From Rhodohalobacter sp. SW132 (lineage in GTDB: Bacteria > Bacteroidota > Rhodothermia > Balneolales > Balneolaceae), in the NCBI RefSeq assembly GCF_003390325.1, contig NZ_QUOK01000003.1:470274-534273 (forward strand): 64,000 bases of DNA, in the 5' to 3' direction. The first letter of the stretch is position 1. Each line of letters begins with the position of its first letter. This document shows positions 48,198 through 55,794 of this stretch, piece by piece. The position numbers and the translations under genes were made by a program. The notes beneath the pieces were generated by a model. The model worked only from the letters and a program-made list of their open reading frames with translations. It did no database searches and was not told where the DNA came from.

Positions 48198-49976
48198 ATG
48201 CACAAGCTGAGTAAAGTAACTATCAGAAATTATAAGTCGTGCAAGGAGACGACTGTTAAATTTCCTAATTATGCTGTTATGATTGGGTATAATAATGCTG
48301 GTAAATCAAATATACTTGAGGCAATTAATTGGTTTTTAAATCCTTCCGGTCTTGATGTTGATTGCTTTAATGACAGTGAAAAACCAATTGAAATTGAGGG
48401 AATGATTGAAGGCATTAGTGGAGAGATTCTTGGTCGATTGGATAAAAAGCATAAAGAACGCATTGAGAAATATGTAAATGGTGGTAAAATTTTGTTTAAG
48501 AGAACTCAAAGTGAACCTGGCGGGAAAAAAGGTCTAAGAGACTTGTTCTTACGTAATTTTGATGAAGAAGATGAATCAGAAGATGCTTGGGATGATAATC
48601 CAACTGGTATAGATAATGCAATCAGCTATTTATTTCCAGAACCTATACAGATTCCGGCCATGGATGATGCGACAGAAGATATTTCAAAAAGTAAAAGCAC
48701 AACAACGATTGGTAAATTAATTGCTGAAATTTTAAAACCAATTGAAGAAAAAAGAGAAGATGAAATAAATAAAGTTCTTGGTGGACTAAGAGATAGGTTT
48801 GAAGCGGATGGTGAAAAAAGAGCTGACGAGCTAGAAGAATTTGACCAAGAAGCTAACAAAATGATTGGAGATTTTTTCCCAGGTGTCGAAATTAATGTTC
48901 ATATTCCAACACCTGAAATCAAAGAACTGTTTAAGTCAGGTACAGTTAAAATCAAAGAGGATGGAGCAAATGTATTAAGAGATTTTGATTCTTTAGGGCA
49001 TGGTGCTCAAAGGTCAATTCAAATGGCTTTGATTCGATTATTGGCTGAGACTACTAAAGATTCGGAAGGTATAGGGAGAACATTACTTTTAATTGAGGAA
49101 CCAGAATTATTCCTTCATCCACAGGCAATTTGGCGATTAAGAAAAGCTTTTAAGGAATTAAGTAGCGAAGGTTATCAAGTAATTATTGCTACACACTCAC
49201 CAATGATGTTGAGCAAAAATGATATTCCGCAAGCTATATTAATTAGGAAAAATAACAATGGCACTTACCGACTTAAGAGCATTAAGGAATCAGTTGAAGA
49301 GAAAATTGAAGATCATGGTTCACAAGCAGATCTACTATTTGATCTTGGTAATTCAAGCCATATTCTTTTTTCTGAAAAAATTCTACTTATGGAGGGGAAG
49401 ACAGAAAAACATACAATTCCATTGGTTCATGAATCAGTTACAGAATCCACTCAAAATGCTTCACAAATAGCATTTATACCACTGCGAGGAAGTAGTGATA
49501 TAAGAAAATCAAAAGAGATTTTGGAGGAGATGAAGTTTAATGTAAAATCAGTTGTCGATTTAGATTTTTGCTTTCAACGTGCTGTAAATGATGGATACCT
49601 GGATGAAGGTGATGAGGATATTGAAGCGTGTAAAGAGCTATTTCAAGAGTTTAAAGATGAATTGGAAATTAAGTTATGTGATGCAGGGCTCCCTAAAAAA
49701 AATTCAGATAATAACACCTCTGCCGAGGAAGCTTATCAAAAGTTAGCAGAACAGGAAAAATTAAAACCTCATATTGAAAAACTTCATGATAAATTAATTA
49801 AGAAGAATATATGGGTATGGAAATCAGGTGCTGTAGAAATACCATTGGGAATTGAATCAAAAAATGGGAATGCGCTTAATAAATTTATTTCCAAAATTAA
49901 TCAATCAGAAAGATGTCTAGACTATGTCTCTGAGCCAGATACTATACAAGCTTTTGTAGAATGGTTAGATAGCTAA
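48198..49976 (+). CDS. OLD-family nuclease (ABC ATPase fused to TOPRIM)
   Basis: From the ATG at 48198 the protein has 592 residues. The ATPase half has a Walker A GYNNAGKSN (about 30-38), a long helical insertion, the signature-like SLGHGAQRS, and Walker B LLLIEEPELFLHPQ (about 295-308) followed by IIATHSPMML. The C-terminal half is a TOPRIM nuclease with LLMEGKTEK (about 396) and the metal-binding VVDLDF block (about 451). OLD proteins are exonucleases/nickases; GajA of Gabija is a member. No UvrD-type GajB helicase lies beside it, so this is a stand-alone OLD or uses another partner. The frame extends to 48099, but the extension is low-complexity and overlaps the preceding gene. AT-rich compared with the RM gene. 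Lies just ahead of the RT leader. Confidence 0.88.
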   Translation: MHKLSKVTIRNYKSCKETTVKFPNYAVMIGYNNAGKSNILEAINWFLNPSGLDVDCFNDSEKPIEIEGMIEGISGEILGRLDKKHKERIEKYVNGGKILFKRTQSEPGGKKGLRDLFLRNFDEEDESEDAWDDNPTGIDNAISYLFPEPIQIPAMDDATEDISKSKSTTTIGKLIAEILKPIEEKREDEINKVLGGLRDRFEADGEKRADELEEFDQEANKMIGDFFPGVEINVHIPTPEIKELFKSGTVKIKEDGANVLRDFDSLGHGAQRSIQMALIRLLAETTKDSEGIGRTLLLIEEPELFLHPQAIWRLRKAFKELSSEGYQVIIATHSPMMLSKNDIPQAILIRKNNNGTYRLKSIKESVEEKIEDHGSQADLLFDLGNSSHILFSEKILLMEGKTEKHTIPLVHESVTESTQNASQIAFIPLRGSSDIRKSKEILEEMKFNVKSVVDLDFCFQRAVNDGYLDEGDEDIEACKELFQEFKDELEIKLCDAGLPKKNSDNNTSAEEAYQKLAEQEKLKPHIEKLHDKLIKKNIWVWKSGAVEIPLGIESKNGNALNKFISKINQSERCLDYVSEPDTIQAFVEWLDS

Positions 49977-50078
49977 CTTGGATGTAGTTTGATATGAATA
50001 CGCACAGATATCTATTAGGGGATGAGATGTTGTCCCATATAGCAATGCTCTAGCTTGCCAGGAGAGTAATTACCAAAA

Positions 50079-50112
50079 TTGATTTCGAAGTATTTAATAA
50101 TTTATATATTTT
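50079..50112 (+). promoter_or_regulatory. Candidate promoter of the RT leader RNA
   Basis: TTGATT at 50079-50084 and an AT-only block TTTATATATT at 50101-50110, with a 17-base spacing to TTATAT. It lies immediately before the first hairpin of the leader. No equally good candidate lies closer to the RT gene. Confidence 0.4.
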
Positions 50113-50400
50113 TTAACGCTTACAATGTAGATTGTAAGGAAAGCAGTTTAGCTTGAAAGTCAACTTTGAAGCAACCAGGAACGTTCCTGTTTGTTCAAAG
50201 TCTCCTTTCAGTGGGAGTTCAATGATGACTGATAGTATAGCTGTGATCATATTCATAGCGTTTAATATACGAAAGTTATATGCGTTAAGGTCAGCTCAAA
50301 ACTGGCTTGAAAAGTGGGGTGTAATTCCCTTCAGTCGTGCGCCAGAGGCTTATATGGACAACGCAATCCTAAGTCTCTGGCTTTGCTATTTTAAAGAGGG
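50112..50400 (+). ncRNA. Structured leader of the reverse transcriptase, candidate DRT2-type template ncRNA
   Basis: The 430-bp gap between the OLD gene and the RT gene is not empty. From about 50119 it folds into successive hairpins: a perfect 8-bp stem CTTACAAT/ATTGTAAG (50119-50138); a long stem ACTTTGAA...TTCAAAGT enclosing CAGGAACGTTCCTG (50163-50201); CTCC/GGAG (50202-50217); GCTGTGA/TCATAGC (50240-50259); a GAAA tetraloop closed by C-G (50265-50281); and a 12-bp stem GCCAGAGGCTTA/TAAGTCTCTGGC (50341-50381) just before the RT ribosome site. Known DRT2 systems carry an ncRNA of about 280 nt in exactly this place; it is copied by rolling-circle reverse transcription into a stop-free repeat gene. 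Size, place, structure and the open frame all fit. The template borders cannot be set from sequence alone. Confidence 0.7.
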
Positions 50401-50404
50401 GTAG
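50222..50404 (+). CDS. Neo-like open frame or small ORF inside the RT leader
   Basis: In the sense direction one frame stays free of stops from 50138 to 50401 (88 codons), although the region is AT-rich. Inside it, a GGGAG Shine-Dalgarno (50213-50217) precedes ATGATG (50222) by four bases. The product from there would be 60 residues, hydrophobic and helical (DSIAVIIFIAFNIRKLYALR, then NWLEKWG, AILSLWLCYF), with the stop two bases ahead of the RT start. In DRT2 the template segment of the ncRNA is stop-free and encodes Neo when concatenated. The alternative is an ordinary small gene coupled to the RT. Confidence 0.45.
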   Translation: MMTDSIAVIIFIAFNIRKLYALRSAQNWLEKWGVIPFSRAPEAYMDNAILSLWLCYFKEG

Positions 50405-50406
50405 TT

Positions 50407-51777
50407 ATGAATAGAACCGATTGGTATAGATTTATAGATAAAGAAACCAATAGTGGAGGAATTCCTGAAGGCAAGAGAAGATACCTTCACTTTGATCGGA
50501 AAATTAATTTCAATTCTTTCGCCAATTCTCTAAAGAAATTTTTATCTGATCCGGATAAAGTTTCAAGCAAATCGTTTTATCCTTTCATTAAACAAGTAAT
50601 TCAAACTCCCCGATATAAAGTAATTAATAGACAAAACAATGAAAGAGAAATGGATGCAAAAGAGCGAGAAATCTATTATGCTTCTCATTTTGACTCCCTT
50701 GTTTATTCATATTATTCAATCCTGTTAGATCGCAAGTATGAAGAATTAATTAGTGAGCAGAATATTTCTGATTCTGTTACTGCTTATCGTAAGCTTGGTA
50801 AGAATAACGTTGATTTTGCCAAGGAAGCTTTTGATTACATAAAAAATAAAGGTGAGTGTGTTGCAATCGCGTTTGATATAACCGGATTCTTTGACAATTT
50901 GGATCATAAAATTTTAAAAAAAGCGTGGTGTAAAGTATTAGAAAAAGGCAGCTTGCCGGAAGACCACTACAATATTTTTAAAACGCTCACAAAGTTTTCT
51001 TTTGTTTTGAAGAATGATTTAGATACTGAGTTTTCTAAGCGCATCTCTAGTAATCATTCATATAGAATTTGTAATCCAAAGGAATTTCGAGAAAATGTTC
51101 GGGCCAAAGGTTTAGTCCATACGAATCTAAATAAGTTTGGAATTCCTCAAGGATCTCCAATGAGTGCTGTATTATCAAATATTTATATGCTTGAATTTGA
51201 TCAAGAGATGTGCAATTTGATTGATAGAAAAAATGGATTGTATCGACGTTACTCTGACGACATTTTAATAGTAGTTGATGTTGGAGATTTAGCAAGTGCC
51301 AGAAATTATTTTTACGAATTAGTAAACAAGTTTAATCTTGAAAGCAAAGAAGAGAAAGAATGTATTAGGATCTTTAAAGTAAGTAACGGGGTATTGAAAA
51401 GTTTTGATCAGGAAGAGAATGAAAAATGCCTTCAGTACCTCGGTTTTACTTTTGATGGATCAAGAACTTTAGTTCGTTCATCAAGCATTTCGAGATATTA
51501 TCGTAAAATGCGAAATAACGTTCGTTTGACAGTTAAGAAGACATTTGGTAAAAAATCCAGAAGTTCAAAGGTTAGCAAACGGAAATTATATAAAAGATTT
51601 ACTCACAAAGGTATTCGTGGGGAAGGCATTTCGAACTTTATAGGTTATGTTTATAAGGCGAATGAAAAAATGGGTGGAAAGGATATTAGATCGCAGGTTT
51701 CAGGGCATGTTGATAAATTAAATGAAGCTATTGAAAAGAAATATGATAAGATTAAGAATAAAAAGTCTTCTAATTAA
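50407..51777 (+). CDS. drt2: Reverse transcriptase, DRT2/UG2-like antiviral type
   Basis: The 456-residue protein is a complete RT palm/finger with no maturase, endonuclease or nitrilase domain. Motif A is FDITGFFDNLDH (about 156-167), motif B GIPQGSPMSAVLSNIYM (about 246-262), the catalytic motif C RRYSDDILIV (about 279-288; YSDD), and motif D/E LQYLGFTFDG (about 343-352). The N-terminal blocks YASHFDSLVYSYYS and VTAYRKLGKNNVDFAKEAF and the short basic C-terminus fit the DRT2 (UG2) class rather than group II intron, retron or DGR RTs. A GAGGGG motif precedes the ATG. Upstream lies the structured leader expected for DRT2. Its stop TAA shares a base with the ATG of the SbcD gene (TAATG), so the two are coupled. 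Assignment to DRT2 rests on remembered patterns, not a search. Confidence 0.8.
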   Translation: MNRTDWYRFIDKETNSGGIPEGKRRYLHFDRKINFNSFANSLKKFLSDPDKVSSKSFYPFIKQVIQTPRYKVINRQNNEREMDAKEREIYYASHFDSLVYSYYSILLDRKYEELISEQNISDSVTAYRKLGKNNVDFAKEAFDYIKNKGECVAIAFDITGFFDNLDHKILKKAWCKVLEKGSLPEDHYNIFKTLTKFSFVLKNDLDTEFSKRISSNHSYRICNPKEFRENVRAKGLVHTNLNKFGIPQGSPMSAVLSNIYMLEFDQEMCNLIDRKNGLYRRYSDDILIVVDVGDLASARNYFYELVNKFNLESKEEKECIRIFKVSNGVLKSFDQEENEKCLQYLGFTFDGSRTLVRSSSISRYYRKMRNNVRLTVKKTFGKKSRSSKVSKRKLYKRFTHKGIRGEGISNFIGYVYKANEKMGGKDIRSQVSGHVDKLNEAIEKKYDKIKNKKSSN

Positions 51778-52895
51778 TGGGACATAATAAAAACCTGAAA
51801 ATATTTCACACTGCTGATTTTCATCTTGGCCTTCATTTTCGAACTCACCCCGAAGCCCAGGAAACACTGGTACAAGCCCGATATGAAACCCTCAAAAGGC
51901 TGATTGATGTGGCGAATGAAAAGGATGCAGAGATTCTTGCCATCGCCGGTGACCTGTTTGATAAAACGAGCATGAAAGTGTCCGAGATTCAGCAGGCGGT
52001 ACAGGCGATCAACCGGTTTGAAGGGAATGTGGTATTAGTACTGCCCGGCAATCACGACTACATCACTGCCGATAGTCAGCTTTGGGACCGGTTCAAAAAA
52101 GAGGCCAGAGACCATGTGTTGGTTCTGGACGAAAAAGAGACTGTGGATTTGAGTGAATATGAATTAAATGCTGTTGTATATCCGGCTCCCTGCCATGCCA
52201 AACACTCTGCTGAGAACACCACCGGATGGGTGATCGACGTAGATAAAGTTTCCGGTAATATGCATATCGGTATTGCTCATGGAAGTATTAAAGGTGAATC
52301 ACCGGATTTTGATGAACGATATTTCCCTATGACGAAACGTGGGCTTGAGGAGTCAGGTTTGGATATCTGGTTATTAGGACATACACATATCACGTTTCCT
52401 GATAAGCCAGGTAAAAGAGATATAGTTTTCAATCCGGGCACACCGGAACCGGATGGATTTGACTGCAGTCATGAAGGGCGAGCATTTTTGCACACCATCG
52501 ATGAAAAGAAATCCATACAAACCGAAATCTTAAGTACCGGAAGCTACCGTTTTTTGCGAGTTGAACGGACGTTAAACCGGCAAAATGACCTTGAGAAGCT
52601 GCTGGAGGAATTTCAAAAAAAGGAGTACCAAAAGAGCGTGGTGAAGCTATCGGTATCCGGTCGGCTGGACCCGGATTTGTACGATCAATGGCTGGATAAA
52701 CGGCATCAAATCCGGGATGCTGTCATGGAGCTGAAGCTGGATGATTCGGGCCTGAAGAGAAAAGTCACTGAAGAGCAGATCCGAAAAGAGTTTGCCGAAG
52801 GCTCCTTTCCAGAACAGCTACTCTCGTCTATACCGGAAGAGAATGAAGACGAACTGCAGATGGCCTATGAACTGATCCGGGAGGTGAAGGGATGA
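51777..52895 (+). CDS. SbcD/YhaO-like DNA repair exonuclease (metallophosphatase)
   Basis: The 372-residue protein has all metallophosphoesterase motifs: ADFHLG (about 13-18), GDLFD (about 59), GNHD (about 94), AHGS (about 167) and GHTH (about 202). A C-terminal capping domain follows, as in SbcD, Mre11 and YhaO. It uses two Mn ions to cut DNA ends and hairpins, and works with the SbcC-like ATPase, whose gene overlaps its stop by four bases (ATGA). The start overlaps the RT stop by one base. It and the SbcC gene are GC-richer than the OLD and RT genes, so the OLD-RT block may have been inserted before it. Confidence 0.88.
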   Translation: MGHNKNLKIFHTADFHLGLHFRTHPEAQETLVQARYETLKRLIDVANEKDAEILAIAGDLFDKTSMKVSEIQQAVQAINRFEGNVVLVLPGNHDYITADSQLWDRFKKEARDHVLVLDEKETVDLSEYELNAVVYPAPCHAKHSAENTTGWVIDVDKVSGNMHIGIAHGSIKGESPDFDERYFPMTKRGLEESGLDIWLLGHTHITFPDKPGKRDIVFNPGTPEPDGFDCSHEGRAFLHTIDEKKSIQTEILSTGSYRFLRVERTLNRQNDLEKLLEEFQKKEYQKSVVKLSVSGRLDPDLYDQWLDKRHQIRDAVMELKLDDSGLKRKVTEEQIRKEFAEGSFPEQLLSSIPEENEDELQMAYELIREVKG

Positions 52896-55333
52896 AATTG
52901 AAATCCATTAAACTCCACCCCTTTGCCGGTATCCGTGACAAAGAGTTTCAATTTGAAAATGGATTGAACGTACTGCTTGGCCCGAACGAAGCGGGGAAGT
53001 CAACCGTGTTTCATGCCATCTTGAATGGGCTTCTGACGACCACTTCCTTGACGGCTAAGCAGGTCGATGATACGATGGGCCTGTTTTTTCCGGTTTCGGG
53101 CGGAGATACCATACGGGTTACTCTTGTACTTGAAGATGAACAAAAATCAGAAGTCCGGATCGCTAAAACCTGGAAGAAAGGAACCCGGAACGGCAGTGCA
53201 AGCCTGCATCTGCCGGACGGAACGGAGATCACAGACGAAGAAGAGATTCAAAAACAGATCGAGGAGTTGTTACCGGTCTCTCCGGCCACGATGAAAACTA
53301 TTCTTCTGGCCGATCAATCCGGCCTGCATCACACGATTCGTGAGATGGAGAAAGAAGATAAAGTCCGTAAAGAGCTGGGCGATCTACTGCGGCAGAATTT
53401 AATGGAGACCGGCGGAGTGTCTGTCGATCGCTTTCGGGAGCTGCTGGATACAAGATATGACGAATACTTTAAGCGGTGGGATCGGGACCAGGATTATCCC
53501 GAAAATAACCGTGGAATCAACAATCCCTATAAAGTGGGTACCGGTAAAATACTGGATGCGTATTATCAGAAAGAACAGTTGCGGCTTGATCTTGAAGAAG
53601 CTAAGCGTTTTGAAAATGAGCTGGATCAGCTGAATGAACAGCTTTCCGAGTTGGTTAATCGCCAAAAAGAGAAGAAGGAAGAGTTTGAGAAGCTGGAGCC
53701 GCTGAAGAAGGGAATCAGCCAAAGAAAGGATAAAGAGCAGCGGTTAGAAAATGCGGAGCTGAAGAAAAAGAGCTTACTTGAGATCAGCCAAAAATGGCCC
53801 GTTTTAGAAGATCGAATCAAGAATCTGGAGCCAAAGAAGAAAGAGCAGCAGGATAAAATTGAGAAACTTCAGATAGAGCAAAAGAAAGCTCAGAATAAGC
53901 AGCGTGCCGAACAGCTTAAGGCAAAAATCAAAAAGCTGGAAGAGCTCTCTGTAAAGGTGGGGGATGCAAAAAAAGAGGTTGAAGAAGCTAAAAAAGTTGA
54001 GCAGTCCGATGTACAGGAATTACGAAAGCTAAAAAATGAGATCAGCAACCTGAAGAACCGGATTGAAGGAGCTCGGTTAACGTTGCGTATTGAGGCAGAG
54101 TCAGAACAGAACTTTGGATTCACCGAGGCCGGGAATCCGGAAGAAAAGATTGAGGCTAGGCAGGGTAAGACGATTGAGAAGAAGGCCTCCGGTGGATTTA
54201 CTCTTTCTATGGATGGGGTAAAGATAGATGTATTTTCCGGGGAAGGCGATCTTGAAGAGGTCGTAAAAACCGTTTCGGGAAAAGAGCAAGAACTGAAGAA
54301 TCAGCTTGAGAAGCTGAATGTGGATTCCCTTCAAAGTGCCGAGTCAGTGGCAGAACTCTACCGTCAAAACCAGCAAGAGTTGAGCAAGGTGGAAAGCCTG
54401 TATCAATCTGAACTGGGTGATGATGATATTGAGAAATTAAAAACCGAACTGGAAGAGCTTGGCGATTTGGACCAGGTGAGATCAGTAAGTGAAATCAGCG
54501 ATGACCTTGTTGATGCCCGGACTGCATTTGAAGGCCTGAAGAAAGACGCTGAAGCTGCTCAAGATCAGATCGCTGAATGGCAGAAAGAGTATGATTCAGT
54601 TGAGGATGTGATTATGGAGCTGGCGGAGACCTCAAAGTTTATGAAAGATTTAAAGGCTGAGATTGAAGAGCTGCCGGAACTACCCTCAGGATTTGAATCA
54701 GCCGATGAATTTATCGAAAAGGTAGAATCACTGGACCGGGAGATTCGAGATGTAGAACAAAAAATCAGCGAGAAAAAAATTGAGAAGGCCAATCTTGAAA
54801 AAGATGCACCGGATACCTCTTCCGAAGAGCTGGAAAAAATGAAGGAAGAGGCCGAATCAGAGTTTGAAAGGATACATAAAGAAGGCGAAACCCTTGCCAG
54901 GGTACGGGAGCGCACCCAAAACCTGCTGGAGTCAATGGACGCAAATACCTACAGCGGCCTTGAAAAGAGTTTCCTGAACTGGCTACAAAAGATGGTTAAA
55001 GGCCGTTTTGAAGAAATTCAGATGAATGGCGATTTGCCGTCCACATTTACAACTGATGATTGCCGTCCGCTCACTTACAGCCTGCTATCACACGGAACAA
55101 AAGATACGGTTGCGCTGGCCTGGCGCTTTGCTCTTACTGAACATTTTCTTCAGGATCAGTCTGGATTTATCATCTTAGACGATCCGATGGTGGATATGGA
55201 CCCGGATCGAAGAGAGCTTGCTTCCAATGCGATTGAAGAGTTTTCCAAAGAACAGCAGGTATTGGTGATGACGTGTCATCCGGAGCATGGGGAGTTATTG
55301 AAACATCAAACACATGTTGAAATTCAGAGCTGA
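52892..55333 (+). CDS. SbcC/YhaN-like ATPase partner of the nuclease
   Basis: An 813-residue SMC-like protein. The N-terminal lobe has Walker A LGPNEAGKSTVFHA (about 30-43) and the C-terminal lobe a signature-like LSHGTKDTVALAWRFAL (about 729) and Walker B FIILDDPMVDMDPDRR (about 757), followed by a His switch (VMTCHPEH). Between lie two long coiled-coil arms (about 210-360 and 470-690) separated by a short globular part with strand-rich sequence (about 370-450). No CxxC zinc hook is seen, as in YhaN rather than SbcC/Rad50. It should control access of DNA to the SbcD-like subunit. Confidence 0.88.
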   Translation: MKLKSIKLHPFAGIRDKEFQFENGLNVLLGPNEAGKSTVFHAILNGLLTTTSLTAKQVDDTMGLFFPVSGGDTIRVTLVLEDEQKSEVRIAKTWKKGTRNGSASLHLPDGTEITDEEEIQKQIEELLPVSPATMKTILLADQSGLHHTIREMEKEDKVRKELGDLLRQNLMETGGVSVDRFRELLDTRYDEYFKRWDRDQDYPENNRGINNPYKVGTGKILDAYYQKEQLRLDLEEAKRFENELDQLNEQLSELVNRQKEKKEEFEKLEPLKKGISQRKDKEQRLENAELKKKSLLEISQKWPVLEDRIKNLEPKKKEQQDKIEKLQIEQKKAQNKQRAEQLKAKIKKLEELSVKVGDAKKEVEEAKKVEQSDVQELRKLKNEISNLKNRIEGARLTLRIEAESEQNFGFTEAGNPEEKIEARQGKTIEKKASGGFTLSMDGVKIDVFSGEGDLEEVVKTVSGKEQELKNQLEKLNVDSLQSAESVAELYRQNQQELSKVESLYQSELGDDDIEKLKTELEELGDLDQVRSVSEISDDLVDARTAFEGLKKDAEAAQDQIAEWQKEYDSVEDVIMELAETSKFMKDLKAEIEELPELPSGFESADEFIEKVESLDREIRDVEQKISEKKIEKANLEKDAPDTSSEELEKMKEEAESEFERIHKEGETLARVRERTQNLLESMDANTYSGLEKSFLNWLQKMVKGRFEEIQMNGDLPSTFTTDDCRPLTYSLLSHGTKDTVALAWRFALTEHFLQDQSGFIILDDPMVDMDPDRRELASNAIEEFSKEQQVLVMTCHPEHGELLKHQTHVEIQS

Positions 55334-55338
55334 AAAGA

Positions 55339-55506
55339 ATGTCATTACACGTTAACATAGAAAAACTGATCAAAGGCGAAGTAGTGGAAACGGGCCGGAT
55401 TGAATATAAATCCGGATGGAACCCGGAAAGTGTAATCCACAGCATGTGTGCATTTGCGAATGACATCAACAATCTGGGTGGCGGGTATATTGTCACTGCT
55501 TCTTAA
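55339..55506 (+). pseudogene. Truncated Schlafen/AlbA_2-domain gene
   Basis: Starts five bases after the SbcC stop. The 55 codons give MSLHVNIEKLIKGEVVE, RIEYKSGWNPESVIHSMCAF and ANDINNLGGGYIV, which is the conserved start of AlbA_2 ATP-binding proteins; the next residues (usually GVEE) are replaced by TAS and a stop. The remaining 400 or so residues are gone. It was probably the last gene of the cassette before a rearrangement. Confidence 0.8.
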
Positions 55507-55727
55507 TTCACAAACAGATAATTATAGTTTTCATCAAACAGTGAGGTTGGACTAAGAGCTTTCCCCAACCATAGTTGCTCTTTTTCGATTTCTTTTTGCT
55601 CTAAAGCAACTGAAGCAAATAAGAAATCTTCATCTGTGGTATGATTTTTTAAGAAAGCATTTAAATTAATGATAATATCTCTATCGTCTTTGTTCTCTAA
55701 ATTCTTACCAAGTGTCGAGGGTCACGA
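55503..55727 (-). pseudogene. Remnant of an unknown minus-strand gene
   Basis: A minus-strand open stretch of about 73 codons without a start, containing NLNAFLKNHTTDEDFLFASV and LWLGKALSPTSLFDENYNYL before a stop that overlaps the truncated AlbA_2 gene. It looks like the C-terminal end of a real protein whose front was lost. Family not recognised. Confidence 0.4.
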
Positions 55728-55794
55728 GTATTCCCCACCCCGGTGCCTATAGTATTCAATTATATATTTTCGATTACCCAATAATGCAATGCTT

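Noticed and set aside
48198..49976. Full Gabija system
   Set aside because: An OLD nuclease is present, but there is no UvrD-type helicase gene next to it.
50151..50315. Direct repeat GCTTGAAA at 50151 and 50305 as the template-jump borders of the ncRNA
   Set aside because: The spacing (154 bases) is not a multiple of three and eight bases is short; kept out of the feature list.
50407..51777. Group II intron, retron or DGR reverse transcriptase
   Set aside because: No maturase or endonuclease domain, no retron msr/msd arrangement with the usual short VTG region, no template/variable repeat pair with an accessory gene; YSDD and the N-terminal blocks fit DRT2 better.
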